A DNA stretch of 64,000 nt from positions 6,076,001 through 6,140,000 of the forward strand of contig OX344764.1 of NCBI GenBank assembly GCA_947034895.1, given 5' to 3'. Source of the DNA: Rhytidiadelphus loreus (taxonomy: Eukaryota; Streptophyta; Bryopsida; Hypnales; Hylocomiaceae). A program made the position numbers and the translations under genes. Positions within the stretch are counted from its first letter, which is position 1. Each line of letters starts with the position of its first letter. Shown piece after piece: positions 48,849 to 60,709 of this stretch. The notes under the pieces were generated by a model, which was given only the letters and a program-made list of their open reading frames with translations, was not told the DNA's origin and did no database searches.

Positions 48849-49740
48849 TTTTAATTTTTTTTTAAGATATTAATAAATGATGGGATTGACTATTGACATT
48901 TTGATGGACATTCCTAACATTTAAACTTGACATGACATTGAAAACCTTGTTCCATATAGACAAAAGTATTTTCTATAGAAAAAAATTTGGAAATTTCTAT
49001 TGACTTTTTGTGATTTTTTGGTGCAACATGCTAGCTTTGTTTTGGCATGAGGGTGGCATAATTAACTTTTGCCTAAGGGCATCAATTGGAATAAAGCTTA
49101 TATTTTTTTTAAAGTGATGTGGTTTCCTATCTTCAAAAAAAGTTTCAAAAAATCATGATGACAATTGAGAGTTTGAGACCATAAGAGCCTACCCAAAATC
49201 CATTTTGTCCCTTAAGGGGGCAATAGGACTTTAGAGGTTAAAATGTACTTCTCAAGAAAATGGTAAAATTTTTTCCCTACCTATGTTCACCCTCGTAATG
49301 ATGACAAAGTTTAGGTAGGTTGCATCCATTGTATAATACTCTATATTTGACAATGCACTCTTATTTTACTTGACTAAATAATACAAAGAATTCTTATTCT
49401 AGTTGATTGAATTGGACTATGATTACAATGATGGCAAAGTTTAGTTACCTACATTCACCCTTGTAATGAAGACAAAGTTTAGTTACCTATTTAGTTTAAT
49501 AGTACTTGTGCCAATATGCTAATATAACTTTGGATTAATATGTACTATATAATGGTCCTCACTAGTGTTTGTCATGGTGTGCACTAGCTTTACATGTTTT
49601 TTCAATAAATCAATTGGTACATATTTAGGATAATTTAATAGAATTAAAAATCATAACAAATTTTGAGAAACTCATACAAGATGAAGACATAAATGGATCA
49701 TAGAAATTGCACTTGTCGTAGGTCATATAGCCTTCATAAT
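48280..49740. repeat. Dispersed repeat, direct partner of 16500-17760
   Basis: Alignable with 16500-17760. This copy has an extra simple-sequence block at about 48695-48860 made of AATTAATT, AAAAAT and (AT)n runs. No protein recognised. Confidence 0.7.
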
Positions 49741-49769
49741 ATAGCCTTGCTTGAGGGCTTCTCAAAGGT

Positions 49770-51065
49770 CTAATTTATTCCTAATGTATTTATGGATAAC
49801 TCCATAGTTGAATAGAAAATTTGAGATTTTGGCTTTTTTGGCTCAAATTTGTCTTTAAACACTAGTTTTGAATTGTCAAAGTAGTTATAGTTGCCATTAA
49901 AAGGAGAGATGATGAAGACAACATGTACCTCCATTGCTTCACTATACTATTGGAATTGTAAACAAGGCATTCAAGTAATACTAATTCACTCATTGTGTGA
50001 TGGACTTAGTGTATGTAATAGTAGACTAGAATTTGGTGACTATTGTTGCCTAAATGTTTAATGACTCTTTATCATTGGAATGCTAGCCATGACATTTTGA
50101 GTACTTTTGACAAATACAATTATACAAATAGTGATGGCAAATAGGGAAATGCAATATTTCATTTCATTTTTTGTAAATAATTTCATTGATAACAATACAC
50201 ATGTCTAGGAATTATTTATGTTGAGGTATAATAGGTTTCTTTAATATGCAAGGTTCAACAAGTAATTCCATAAAATGGGAAAATGTGTTGATTTGGGGAA
50301 TTCACAAATGATCAAAATCAATCTAAGTTAGATACCAAATTGACTCCCAAATTCCCATAATAGAGGAGAATTTCTATTATAACCACCAATTATTACATTA
50401 AAATTGGTTATTACCTTTAAGACTTCAATGAAACCCAAACAAAAGAACCATGTATAACAAATATTTCATTAAAATGGCAATATTCCATAAACTTGGCACT
50501 TTTCAGTTAAGAATGTACAATTTAAAATCTATGCTAGTCCTAGAATTTAGGGCTAAAGAACAAATTGAACGGAAAAATGGAAAATTTTATATGCCATCTT
50601 AACAAAAATTTCCATTTATCAAAATAGTTGTATATTCATTGGCATCTAAAAAATGCACATAGATCTATACAAACTATTTTCAACTATGTTTTTTTAATGT
50701 GTTTTACACTTTTAGTGGAAGTTTATCAATAAGTACAAATAAAAGTATCTAATAAGTTCAAACTTATCAAAACGAAGTTGCCACCTTGGGGCCTAATATT
50801 TATATCAATTGAAAAATTAGAGTTGAAAAACTACATGTCACTAGTTAGGCACCCCTTTAGTAAGACTATTAACCTTTAATCTTAAAAAGATTGGCCTATG
50901 ACAATCTAGCTATTTTTGCACAAAATAATTTCAAATTATTGAAATTATAGAAGGAAAAGAGAAGAAAATTCATATGAAATAGAAAATAAGCTTGAAAACC
51001 TAGGGCTTTGTGTTGCCGCACATAACCATGGATGATTGTGTTGCAAGAGAGCGACATATATTTTA
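49770..51065. repeat. Dispersed repeat, inverted partner of 10260-11910
   Basis: Reverse complement of the 10-12 kb segment, ending near the GCACATAACCATGGATGATTG relic of the 17-bp minisatellite. It contains the MITE-like unit at about 50460-50635. Confidence 0.7.
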
Positions 51066-51719
51066 AATTCTTTTTATTTTCTGCAAAGTAAAAATAAAAC
51101 AGAAACGTCTTATTGTTGACGATTGTCCTTTTAACCCATAAAGTCAAATTGTCCCTACGAGGGACAAAATGGATTTTGAGTAGGCTCCTATGATCTCAAT
51201 TTTTACTGAAACTTCTTGAAACTTTCTCATAAGATAGATAAACTTATGAGATTTCCAAGAATATAATTTTTATTCCAATCGGTGCTTGGGAGCAAAAGTT
51301 ATGCCACAATAACCTCAAAATGGGGGAGACGGGCAGCAAAAGAAATCCACCAAAAATTGAAATAAAAATTTTAATATTTTTTTTCTTGTATATTATATTT
51401 TCTTCTAAATGGGAAGCTTTGATTCATTCCATTTGGATTAGTGATGTGAAAGTTATGGAGTTTCTTGTTTTGCGGGCAATCATAGCAACTTCTTGAAAGA
51501 ATTTTTTTTTTGTCCACTTTGAATGCTAATATCTTTCAATCTACACAGTCAAAAATCACAAATTTTTTGTCACCTGATCTAAGATAAGTGTAGATCAAGA
51601 TTCTATGGTTTGATTCTAAAAATTATTTAAAAAATTCATTTCATAGGTGAACATAGCAAAAGTGGTAGTTTTGAGTGGTTTTGGCAGAAAAATGACCTTG
51701 GGACTTTAGGGGTTACTGA

Positions 51720-53133
51720 CAGTGACGCTTGCCTCCATACGTAAAACAAATATTCCTGCACAAAAGCTCTACAGCTTTCAAACAAGTATTCTAGATAACA
51801 ACTGAGTGAGAATCATCACAGTCATGGATACGTTTTGGGCAGAACTTAATTGTTCCCAATTAATAGTTTGCAATTAAGGCGTTTGGAATTTTGGACAGGA
51901 TCCCTGGAAAACAAACACCCCAACGTTCCTTCAAATCTCAGCAAGTCTCAGCATAGTTGATCCAAAATCTCTACGAAACCCTTACTTCAATAGCAAGGCT
52001 CCTGTGAAGTGAATATACGGGACAACATTTTCATGCACGTGAACAAGGAAGCCAAAAGCAAGCATTCAGTTCTACAGTAGGTATCTCTTTCAAGAATTTC
52101 TGAAATAAAATTCATATTTTGCTTGCTAATTTCAGGATTATTGGTGCAAAACTCACGAAATCACTATTGAAGTAAGAAGAATCCGAACGTGCGAAATCTC
52201 TCCACATTTGAAGCGAATCAGCGGCTGTCGTCGCGAATCTTATGATAGTCCTTGTCCTTTGTGACTTGCTAACAGACAATGCATCTGTTTGCAGAAATCA
52301 GGAACATCCTAATTATGAAGCTCCTTCAAGCAAGCAGAGTAGAGAGTTGCAGTACTGACCTTCGTGAATTTAGTGCCTCGCAACAACAGCAGCTCTTCCT
52401 CCAAGTCCGGGTTCCTGGAGCCAGGAAGGCTTCGTGGAGGGTAATCTCCCGATTTCACACGAAATCTCCGCCTATCCTCATCCGTTAATTTGTAGTACCC
52501 GGATTCCAGCACCTCCAACAGGTCAGTCTTCCCAATCTTACCGCGAATAACATCCTGCACAATTCCGCCTGCAGAGAATGAGTGCAATCCCATGCTAAAA
52601 TTTCACAGAATCAAAATATGTTCGTAGAGAACAAAAACAGAGGATTAGTGAACGTACAGGCTTTTTTGTAATTCGATTCACTAAATATTCTAATCCTCAG
52701 TTTCACAATACTTTTAAGGATTTCAACATGATTATAAGCGATGAACCTCCAAGTGTTATCAACTTACTACCTTCTGTGCTTAGCAAGGACTTGTGATTTG
52801 CAAATTCCCAAATCAATTGATCATATTGTGAAGGATATCATTTAGATGGTGCCAAATTTTAGATAGTGAAGATTGATCCGATTTCTGTAAAAAACAGAAA
52901 GAAGTCTTCATACTCCCCAAAGACATGAGGTTCAATTTGCGCTTCATGATTCTCTAGGGAGTAATCAACCCTAGGTAGCAGAAAATGGCGATTCAGAAAT
53001 CCAAGAACTTGCACAGGCATCAGGCAATCTGTCAATTACAAGAAACAGAAAAATGAACGATGGACGCCATGGTACGAATCGCATACCCGGGCGACGCGAT
53101 TAGAGCGACGCAGCAGACTCCCAGCGCGACCAT
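51720..53133 (-). CDS. Unrecognised multi-exon gene; most intact of three copies
   Basis: Minus-strand open segments with splice-like edges. An ATG at 53133 opens a hydrophobic start (MVALGVCCVALIASPG). A 53-codon frame at 53020-52859 begins MPVQVLGFLNRHF. An exon at 52594-52360 (acceptor TTTTAG, donor ACGAAG|GTCAGT) encodes GGIVQDVIRGKIGKTDLLEV and KLTDEDRRRFR. A last exon at about 52275-52160 encodes TAADSLQMWR and ends before a GTGAGT donor, followed by TTCACAG|GAGCC and a prompt stop near 52000. The order and exact joins are not proven. I do not recognise the protein. Decayed copies lie at 7670-9215 and 12150-13165. The 52820-53133 part is present only here, so this may be the parental gene. 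Confidence 0.45.
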
Positions 53134-53139
53134 TTTCTC

Positions 53140-54200
53140 GATTGCCAATTGGAAAAGCAGAGTCCGCAGCGCATGAAGGGAGTTTCATAATTCAATCAGG
53201 TAAACCCTAGCATAAGTGTACATTGTGTTGCCTAAAATATTATAGTGTAAAAAGCAAAAGTGAAAAAATGCACTACATCAATATTTATTTAAATAAATAT
53301 TTTCTTAAAAAAAAATGCAGTAAAATATCAAAAACTGCCTACTATAAATTTCACTTAATTCCACGATGTCCATATTTTATTAACCTTGAAACATTGCTAA
53401 GATTGTTTAGTGACCTTTGGAGAGACTTCAAGTAGGACTTGGGGATTTAAAAAAGAAAAAGGTTTCTTATAAAAAAATTTAGGGGAATTCCTTGAATGCA
53501 TTTTCACTGAGTAATATTGTATATTCCCTCACTATGGTAGTATTTATTGACTTTTCAAAAGCAGAAGATGCTTCATCTACTAATGAAATCGTCCTTGTAT
53601 TCTATTTGGGCCTCTCACCCTCTCCTTGTTCTTTTATCCAAATTTAAGTTGTACTCATAAAATTTATAACTAGAAAAATTTTGAGCTCAATTGATGAAAT
53701 GAAGATTATCAAGTTTAGTTTCTATTCCAATTCAAAAAATTTGAAAAATTATTTAAAATGACTATTTATTGCAATTTGATCATTAGGTTGGTTTTTAATT
53801 TTAGAGTGATAACTTTAGTTCATAACACAACATTATATACTATAATATACACCAAAGATGAAAATTTCAGATTTCTTTAGCATATTTTGGACATAATATA
53901 AATTTACTTCACTTTTTCTATAAGAAATTCATAGAAATTAAAATTTTTCAAAAAAAGTCTAAAATTTCTATAACTCATAGAAGACATATAATTCCATTTG
54001 TGCAAAATAAAAATAGAAATTCCTTTTTTATATAGTTGCAGAATGGCAACAAATAGAGTGAAAGATTGTAAGGCTTATATTTGTGGCCATGGGCTCATGG
54101 CCTGTCCATCCACAATTAACAAAGCTATTTACATAAAATTAAATGAGAAATTGCATTAATATTTCCCTATCTCCCAATGCTAAACATTTGTGAAAAGCAT
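53140..54200. other. AT-rich gene-free region
   Basis: No element or credible exon chain seen. Confidence 0.5.
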
Positions 54201-54202
54201 TA

Positions 54203-54502
54203 GGGGAGATTTCTACGTTTTAAGAGACTATGAGTTCTCGGACTGCGGGAACGTTGTGGGAACGCTATGGAAAAGCTGATCTGACATGGCCAGGAGACAG
54301 CCACGTCAGATATTATTTTTTAATATATTTTTTATAAAAAATAATATTTTTTTAAAATTTAAAATAATTTTTATTAAAATTTTAATATATATTTTTTAAT
54401 TTTTTAATTTTCTTTTAATATTATTATATTTTGACTGTACAGAACTGGTTCCCAGCAATAGGAACAACCCTGAAACAATCTCCCCAGTGCTGAAATCTCC
54501 CC
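54203..54502. mobile_element. TA-flanked MITE, GGGGAGATTTC ends, 300 bp
   Basis: Inverted ends GGGGAGATTTC and GAAATCTCCCC with TA on each side (54201-54202, 54503-54504). The interior is AT-rich with no coding sequence. Confidence 0.8.
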
Positions 54503-54509
54503 TAATGGA

Positions 54510-55290
54510 TAGAATTACAGAAAATGTCTTTGCTAGAGTTTCAAGCTTATCCCCTTAACGTACAAAGTGTTTTCTAGATTGAATAATGGATTTCAAAAAA
54601 ATCATCATAAAGTATTAGTTGGAAGGATATTTTGGAATTAATATATCAATAAAGGTTGCAGATTTTGAGTTTTAGATTCCACCCGTATGGTTAGATTTAC
54701 CAATGCTATCATCAACATTTTTTTTTATAAATTTTGAAAAGGAAATTTCAAAATTCCCTCAATATTTGATTACAAGCAAAATATTATCATTTTTTGAGTA
54801 AAAATTGTTGTGGAATGGATTTGATATGAGGTGCTCTTTAGTCTTGACATGGTGATTTTTTGAAATTTTTATGTTCTTGAAATCTATGACCTCTTCTTTG
54901 CAAATCTAGTTTTGAACTAGAGTTAATGCAATTTTTGGCTTCATCAACTACTTGACATTTATAATTATGGAAAAATATATATACTCTAATATCACCAAAT
55001 CCAACCATTAGATAGGGCAACAACTTGACAAAGAATCTCTACAAATTAGCCATTCATCTCAACAGTAATGAAAAAGAAAAGTGAGTTTAAATTTGTATTT
55101 TTGGATGATGGAGTGCTCAGGGGTTAAACCACTATCCCCCCTCCCCCCAAAAAAACAAAAAATCTACGGCTGTCCATGTCCCAATTATTCCACTTATACA
55201 TATATAATTATATATAGTGTACATGGATACAAGTACATGGCTATGGATACGTCGGGTACAATGGTATAGATATATACATGGCTAAAATAT
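54510..55290. other. AT-rich gene-free region
   Basis: Contains a short TATATA/ACATGG-rich tract at 55195-55280. No gene is supported. Confidence 0.5.
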
Positions 55291-55383
55291 GGGCAATTTC
55301 ATTAAAATTGCACCATTCCACTAATTTGGCAATTTTTACAATTCAGACTAGGTAGTCTAAAATTTATAAACCTTCTAGATGTC
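55291..55383. repeat. MITE left half interrupted by a TTAA element
   Basis: Begins GGGCAATTTCATTAAAATTG and contains the CAGACTAGGTAGTCTAAA box. It stops exactly where TTAACCCCTAAAGG begins at 55384. The missing right half was not located. Confidence 0.65.
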
Positions 55384-55387
55384 TTAA

Positions 55388-55950
55388 CCCCTAAAGGACC
55401 AAGGCCTTTTTTATACCAGAAAACACTCAAAACTGCCATACCTATAGCAAGGAGTAAAAAAAATTAAAACATTTTTTTTCCATATCTAACCGTAGGATCT
55501 TACACCTAACTAGTATGAGAGTGTGTGGAAAAAATTTCAGAATTTTTGACCGCTCAGATTGCAAGATATCTGCGTTTAAAGTAGAAAAAACAAGTTTTTC
55601 AGCACATTGCGGGACTAGATTTTTTGACTTTGAACATTTTTAACTTAAAATTTTTGCACTACAGAGTTTTGAGCTTTAAATCTTTATAGTGGAGAGTTGA
55701 GAATCTAGGTAAAAAATAAATTCAAAAAAAAATAAATTATCATTCTTAAAAAATTGTTAAGTAGAAGTAGGTATGAGATAGAAGGAAAATCTAAAATATT
55801 CATATATTTTAGATGGAATTAAAATGCACTAACCTCATATTTCTCATATTTCTCATAGATTATATTTTTGTCAAAAAAAAAATGGCAGCCAAAAAAAAAT
55901 GGACATTAGGGCATGGCATGAACATATATAGTTGCACCTTCCTGATGAAG
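55388..55950. mobile_element. CCCCTAAA-family element, one end visible
   Basis: The left end TTAA|CCCCTAAAGGACCAAGGCC at 55384-55406 is the best match to the ends of the 10.85-kb element. The first about 250 bp match the left arm of the element at 46853 (CATATCTAACCGTAGGATC). No right end was found before the next MITE at 55961, so the boundary is approximate. Confidence 0.55.
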
Positions 55951-55960
55951 TTCACAATTA

Positions 55961-56211
55961 GGTCTTATTCATTATAATTGGACAATCGACAGATTTTGAG
56001 ACTTTTGCCCTAAAACAATTTTATGGAGTTATCCTCGAGTCGAGGATAAGTTGAGACTGCAACCTTTTGGCAGTGAAAGATTTTTATATATAGTAATATT
56101 TTAAAGTCTCAAATTTCCAAATAGTCTCAGAATTGAATAGTTATGACTGTTTATCTTCGACTCGAGGATAAAATTGAGACTACCATTTGTCCAAATATAA
56201 CGAATAAGGCC
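55961..56211. mobile_element. PIF/Harbinger-like MITE, 251 bp
   Basis: Ends GGTCTTATTCATTATAATTG and the complement of TATAACGAATAAGGCC, flanked by TTA on both sides (55958-55960, 56212-56214). A 3-bp TWA duplication fits PIF/Harbinger. The interior contains the palindrome TTATCCTCGAGTCGAGGATAA (landmark, split by the reader as TTATCCTCGA/GTCGAGGATAA), echoed at 56153-56171. Confidence 0.8.
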
Positions 56212-56239
56212 TTATTTAGTCTACGAAAACACCACGAGT

Positions 56240-58990
56240 TCATTGTTCTGTAGTTATCGTGCGCATCTCCAGTTCTCCTGCATCTTCATGATCCCTTGTT
56301 GGTCCCCTTCCGTTCTCGTCCTTTCTCGTCCTCCAGTAACGGACGAAGTTGAAGACCAAGAACAGCGTGGCGACAAGCAAGAACACGTTCAGGGCCACTT
56401 CACACGCGCGAGCGCACTTGTAGTTGATGTAAGGGGCGATGTACTGCGAGCACACGAAGCTGAAGACCAGCGCCTCGATCGACAACATCAGGAAATACGA
56501 TGCCGACACGATCAGCACCCGGGTCCTATACAGCAACCGCTTCACCTGGATCGGATCGGATGCACGGGGGGGGGGTCATGCAGCCAAACACATATCCAAA
56601 AAAGTTAGTTGTCAGTTTAGCTAAACTGAAGTTCGATCGTTACGCCAAAATAACAGTGGATTCGGGTACATCAAAATTCAAAGACAAAAAAGAAAAGCAT
56701 TAACATCTTTGAGCGAAGACGACACTGATTTATCGTCATGTAGTCGTTGAATGAATGATTGATGTAAATGGCCAGGGAAAATTTCACGAAATTCATTTGG
56801 CTGTATTCCTGTTATCCGGACATGCATCGGGAACCTCAAACCTAGCTATATTAGTTAACTTGTAGAACTCTTAAACGACAACCTAGCTCTTTGAATTGGT
56901 GATGTTTCAATACTTTGGCACCTCCGGCCCAGAACGTGCGCTCAGATCTGAAGTAGCAGATATAAATCCTTACCTGTCCTAAATTTTAGACATACATATC
57001 ACAATTTCTGACGCCCGAATTGTAACAATTGAACGAAATTTGACCATCGATCTGTCCAGTATATTTAACTCCGGTTGAATGCCACTAATTTATTTTACTT
57101 GACATAATTTAAAGGTAGAACAAGTGTGCTAGCTGCTCTAGTCCATGAAAACACGATTCTCAAGAACGTCATATACTCATATTTTCAATTTCGTTACATT
57201 GACTCGACCGTATAATTGTGACATACATCGACATCCAGGCTCTAATAACTAGTAAAGGCAGGTGTCGTTTTATGTTTCAGGCTGCACGGTCTAAAAGCGG
57301 CCAAAGTTGAACGTTGAGTTAATACCGCCACTTTAACGAAATTAAATCTTGTTTCCAAGAAGAATGAAGAGGTTTGTGGGAAAAAGAAAAAGAGTAAAAG
57401 AATAAGAGGTTCGAGCTAGCGACGAATATATATACATAATCCCGTAAGTACCTGCGTGTCGTCCACGGCCTCATGGAAAAAGAAGGCGAACGAGAACGGC
57501 AACGCGGCGAACGCAGCCAGAATGGTGGCCACAATGGCCTGGAAGAACGCCCACCTCGGCAAAAGAAGAAAATCGATAAAATGAATCTCTCTGCTCCCAG
57601 GCCCCGTCCCAGGCCCCGTCCCAGGCGCAGGCGCAGGCACTCCATTATTCTGCAGGTCATGGATGTCCTTCCGACGTTGCGCCACTTCGAGCGACGTCAA
57701 ACAATGGACAAAGGTGACCGTTACTATCAAAACCGCTACCACGAGAATCGCACCCGCCGCCGACACGTAGTAAGTGTACGCCTTGTGCAGTTTCACAAAC
57801 TCTCGCTGCACTTCAGGGTTGTCCCTCAGCACTGTCTGAATGGTTTCGTTTCGCGTCTCCAGGGCTTCGTGCATGGCGATCACGGCTTGCTTGGGATACC
57901 ACTTCACAATAAGCATGACTAGAGTTTCATGCTCTTTTGACATTGCAAAGTGCAAGAGATTCGCTAGATAGTCATCCTCCTTGCGCTTCAAATTCTTCAA
58001 GAATTCGTTGTGATTTTGGAATAAGAAGTCGGCGATGTCCTTGTGGCGGGCCACAGCGAGAAGCTCCACGTAGAGGTCGAAGGTAGATCTGGTTGTCTTC
58101 GGGAGACGACGGATGCAAAGTTCGAGAATTTCCTGTCGCCCACTTCGCACTGCGTGATGCAGTAACCCAAATCCGTCCTCGTCTTTGATGTTGAAGACGA
58201 CGTCGTCGACGACATTCAGCATTCGTTCCACGACTCCATGGTGACCGTTTTTCGCTGCTAAGTGGATTGCGAGGTTGCCGTGGTGGTTTCGCTTCGCAGC
58301 AAGTACATGCTTGTTACCCAAACTCTCGGCCTCGAAAATCGAATCCACAACGTTCTCAAGACCCCTTGCTGCTGCGTAATGCAGTCCCGTATTGCCGAAC
58401 TGATCTTGCTTTCTGAGAAACTGGGGGAAGCTATTGACTCTCGATCTCGCCGAATCAATGATCTTGCGTGCAATTTGATCACTGGTCTTCGTCGAGCTAG
58501 CTTCGCAAGCAACGTGGAGAGAGGTTTGCTTGTCATAATTCACGGCCGCTACGTTGACTCGAGGATCATCCAGGAGGATGTCTACACAGGGTACAGATGA
58601 CGCTCTCGCGGCGGAGTGCAGTGGAGTGTCTCCTTTGCTATTCTCCACATTGGGATCCAAATCAGGCCGTTTCAAAATTAGTAACAGTGAGCCCTTGCGG
58701 TTCTCCTCCTTCTCGTCTTCATCGTGCATCGACACCGCCGAGTGTAGGAGGGTGTTGCCTTCTTCACCGCCGAATTCAGGCAAGTTCACTTGGATATCGG
58801 GCTGCTCCAGCAACACGCGCACGACACCGAGAGAGTCCTTGTTGAACTCCATGGCGCGCGCGACGGCGATGTGTCCATGCGTTCGGAGCTGGTCCCTGTG
58901 TGTGTGTGTCAAATGCTCTTGAACTTGTAACGCCGTGCAACAGTGCGTTACGCACTGCAGGGGCTCATCTGAATGTAGTACTGACACCAT
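56240..58990 (-). CDS. Ankyrin-repeat four-helix membrane protein, gene D
   Basis: Minus-strand exons 58990-57452 and 56545-56240 are joined in phase 0 across a 906-bp intron (ACGCAG|GTACTT to ATCCAG|GTG), giving 614 residues. The N-terminus (MVSVLHSDEP) differs from A and C. Ankyrin units include EGNTLLHSAV, KGDTPLHSAA, DKQTSLHVAC, FGNTGLHYAA, HGNLAIHLAA and DGFGLLHHAV. Helices include AAGAILVVAVLIVTVTF, WAFFQAIVATILAAFAAL, TRVLIVSASYFLMLSIEALVF and LFLVFNFVRYW. The loop after the first helix has expanded to a Pro/Gly-rich run (PAPGTGPGTGPG) built from 12-bp direct repeats at about 57598-57640. The intron contains a MITE relic at 57262-57345. The orphan exon at 5616-5891 is closest to this gene. 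Open frame and clean splice sites suggest it is functional. Confidence 0.87.
57262..57345. repeat. MITE relic inside the intron of gene D
   Basis: Contains CAGGCTGCACGGTCTAAAAG and CCGCCACTTTAACGAAATT, the interior box and right end of the dispersed MITE family. Confidence 0.6.
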
Positions 58991-60290
58991 CGATCAGTGC
59001 CGGGGTGGCAATGGATCGAAACTCCTATACTACACGCTGAGGACAAGAAATACACATGATATAGTTAGTACGTAACTTTAACTTTTAAGATCTTCATTTC
59101 AAATTCTGAAGTGATGGAGCTGCAAGTTCTAAGAATTTCAAACTTATCCTGTTGTTATGTTCAGTAGATCTATTGGCGTTAGTAAGTTCACATCTAGTAA
59201 AATAGTCCATTTCGTTAAATTGGCACTAACCGCGGAGCCAAAAATTGTGATACATGTACGTAAAGGTTTAAAATCAAGGACAGGACTGAAGTTCTGTTTC
59301 AAATGACAACTTCTGACATGTGCCAAAGTATGGGATCGGATTATAGCCAGTTTTACGAATTGACGTTAAAAGAGCTCTCAAATATGAAATCGAGCGGTTC
59401 AATTGAGACTCCACTCTTGCCAGAACTGGAGCTGTTTCGGTCCTTTCGGACAAACATCTGAAATATCAGACCTATACCGATCCTAGGATTTGTTCAGCTC
59501 TGAGGCAGGTTTCAGTTGAAGGAACTAAAAACCATTCCTATCTAGTTTCGATCAGTACGTACTCAGTAGCACTGGAACTTGCTAATTTTCAGCACGTTCT
59601 TGGACGGACATGCATCGCGCGCTGAATAATTCTGAAGTGATCAACTGAACGAATATGAAGTTACGTACCTCTCAAAAATCAAAGTCAAAACTTCGATAAA
59701 ATGCCAGTGATCGATCAGCTTGACTTAGTTATCCTCTCTTGGCCTTGGTTTACTATACTACGGACAAGAACATCGATCGATGGATGGTTGGCACCCGTCA
59801 GTGAAAATTGGCCAGGCTGCTCGCTTCAGTCGCACCGTATGTTTAATTTGTCCAAATGTGGCTTCAAAATCTTTGGTAACATGCACATGTATACAATTGT
59901 GCAGCGGTGAATATACACGTACTGTCTGCAACGTACACTCTCAACCTTAAGTTTACATCGGAGCCTACTGAAATCGATATCAAAGATCTGCAATACGAAC
60001 TCAGGTCCGATTACGCATTTAGACCTTATATGTTGTCTAGATCGAGGTCGTCGTAAGAATAATACTGTTCCTGGCTATAGTATCAAAGCCACAATGGTCG
60101 TCGGAAATGTCTGTACACATTGAAATAATTGTGGACCGACGTGTGGTGCAAGTTAAGCTAGGATCCGCTAAATTTGGTTCCGAGCTTTGGTCCTACCCGT
60201 GTAAACACATTATATTTGGGCAGCGCTGAAATTAGAAGGTGATCTCTTCATAACATTACATATTGACCAGGCAATGGTCCTCTGGCCAGG
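58991..60290 (-). other. Upstream region of gene D
   Basis: Minus-strand relatives of the gene A leader: donor GAGAG|GTACGT near 59669, acceptor AGTATAG near 59022, and a GACTGAAGCGAGCAGCC box near 59830. The frame corresponding to the possible upstream exon of A is closed, so this is probably a spliced 5' UTR. From 59950 to 60290 nothing was recognised. Confidence 0.55.
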
Positions 60291-60298
60291 GCCCCTTA

Positions 60299-60700
60299 GA
60301 GCATCCCCACCAATGGCTTCCCTATCCCTATCCAAATGATTTTCATCCTGATAGGGAAGAAAACTCCCCCACCAACATTCCCTATCCCTAAAAATTTAGG
60401 GAGGGAGGGTTTGAATTCCCCAAATGGGATGATGGATAGGGATATCAAGTGGAGTAATCCCTAAACCACTTTTCACCTTTCCAACATAAGTTGTGCTTCA
60501 TTGATTTGTGGGAGTACTATTCATTTAACCTTGTTACTATTTCTATAGTTTCCTTTTGACTTCTTGCTACCTCTATTTAGCAATAAGTTGAAATTTTAGA
60601 GAACTACTAGTGGGAGCTTGTCTTCCCTATATATCCCCATCTGTGTTCCCCTTCATCCCGACGGAAATAGGGATAGGGAAGACACTTGGTAGGGATGCTC
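60299..60700. mobile_element. PIF/Harbinger-like MITE, 402 bp
   Basis: Ends GAGCATCCCCACCAA and TTGGTAGGGATGCTC with TTA on both sides (60296-60298, 60701-60703). Sub-terminal CCCTATCCCTA and GGGATAGGGAAG repeats strengthen the match between arms. Confidence 0.88.
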
Positions 60701-60709
60701 TTAAAACTG

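Larger units (their letters stand above)
46853..51712. mobile_element. Composite CCCCTAAA-family element, 4.86 kb
   Basis: Left end CCCCTAAAGTTCTAGGGC at 46853 and right end CCTTGGGACTTTAGGGG ending at 51712, flanked by TTAG and TTAC (decayed TTAA). The inverted arms are long: about 46853-47660 can be matched to about 51170-51712. Between the arms lie the repeat shared with 16500-17760 and the inverted copy of 10260-11910. No transposase is present. It could be one large non-autonomous element or two separate copies in opposite orientation with unrelated DNA between them. Confidence 0.55.

Noticed and set aside
46853..51712. LTR retrotransposon interpretation
   Set aside because: The matching arms are inverted rather than direct, and no gag/pol protein, primer site or polypurine tract is visible.
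56243..56608. Plus-strand frame opposite exon 2 of gene D
   Set aside because: It is the antisense of a conserved membrane exon; the same kind of shadow occurs at 4103-4303, 5511-5888 and 45965-46270.
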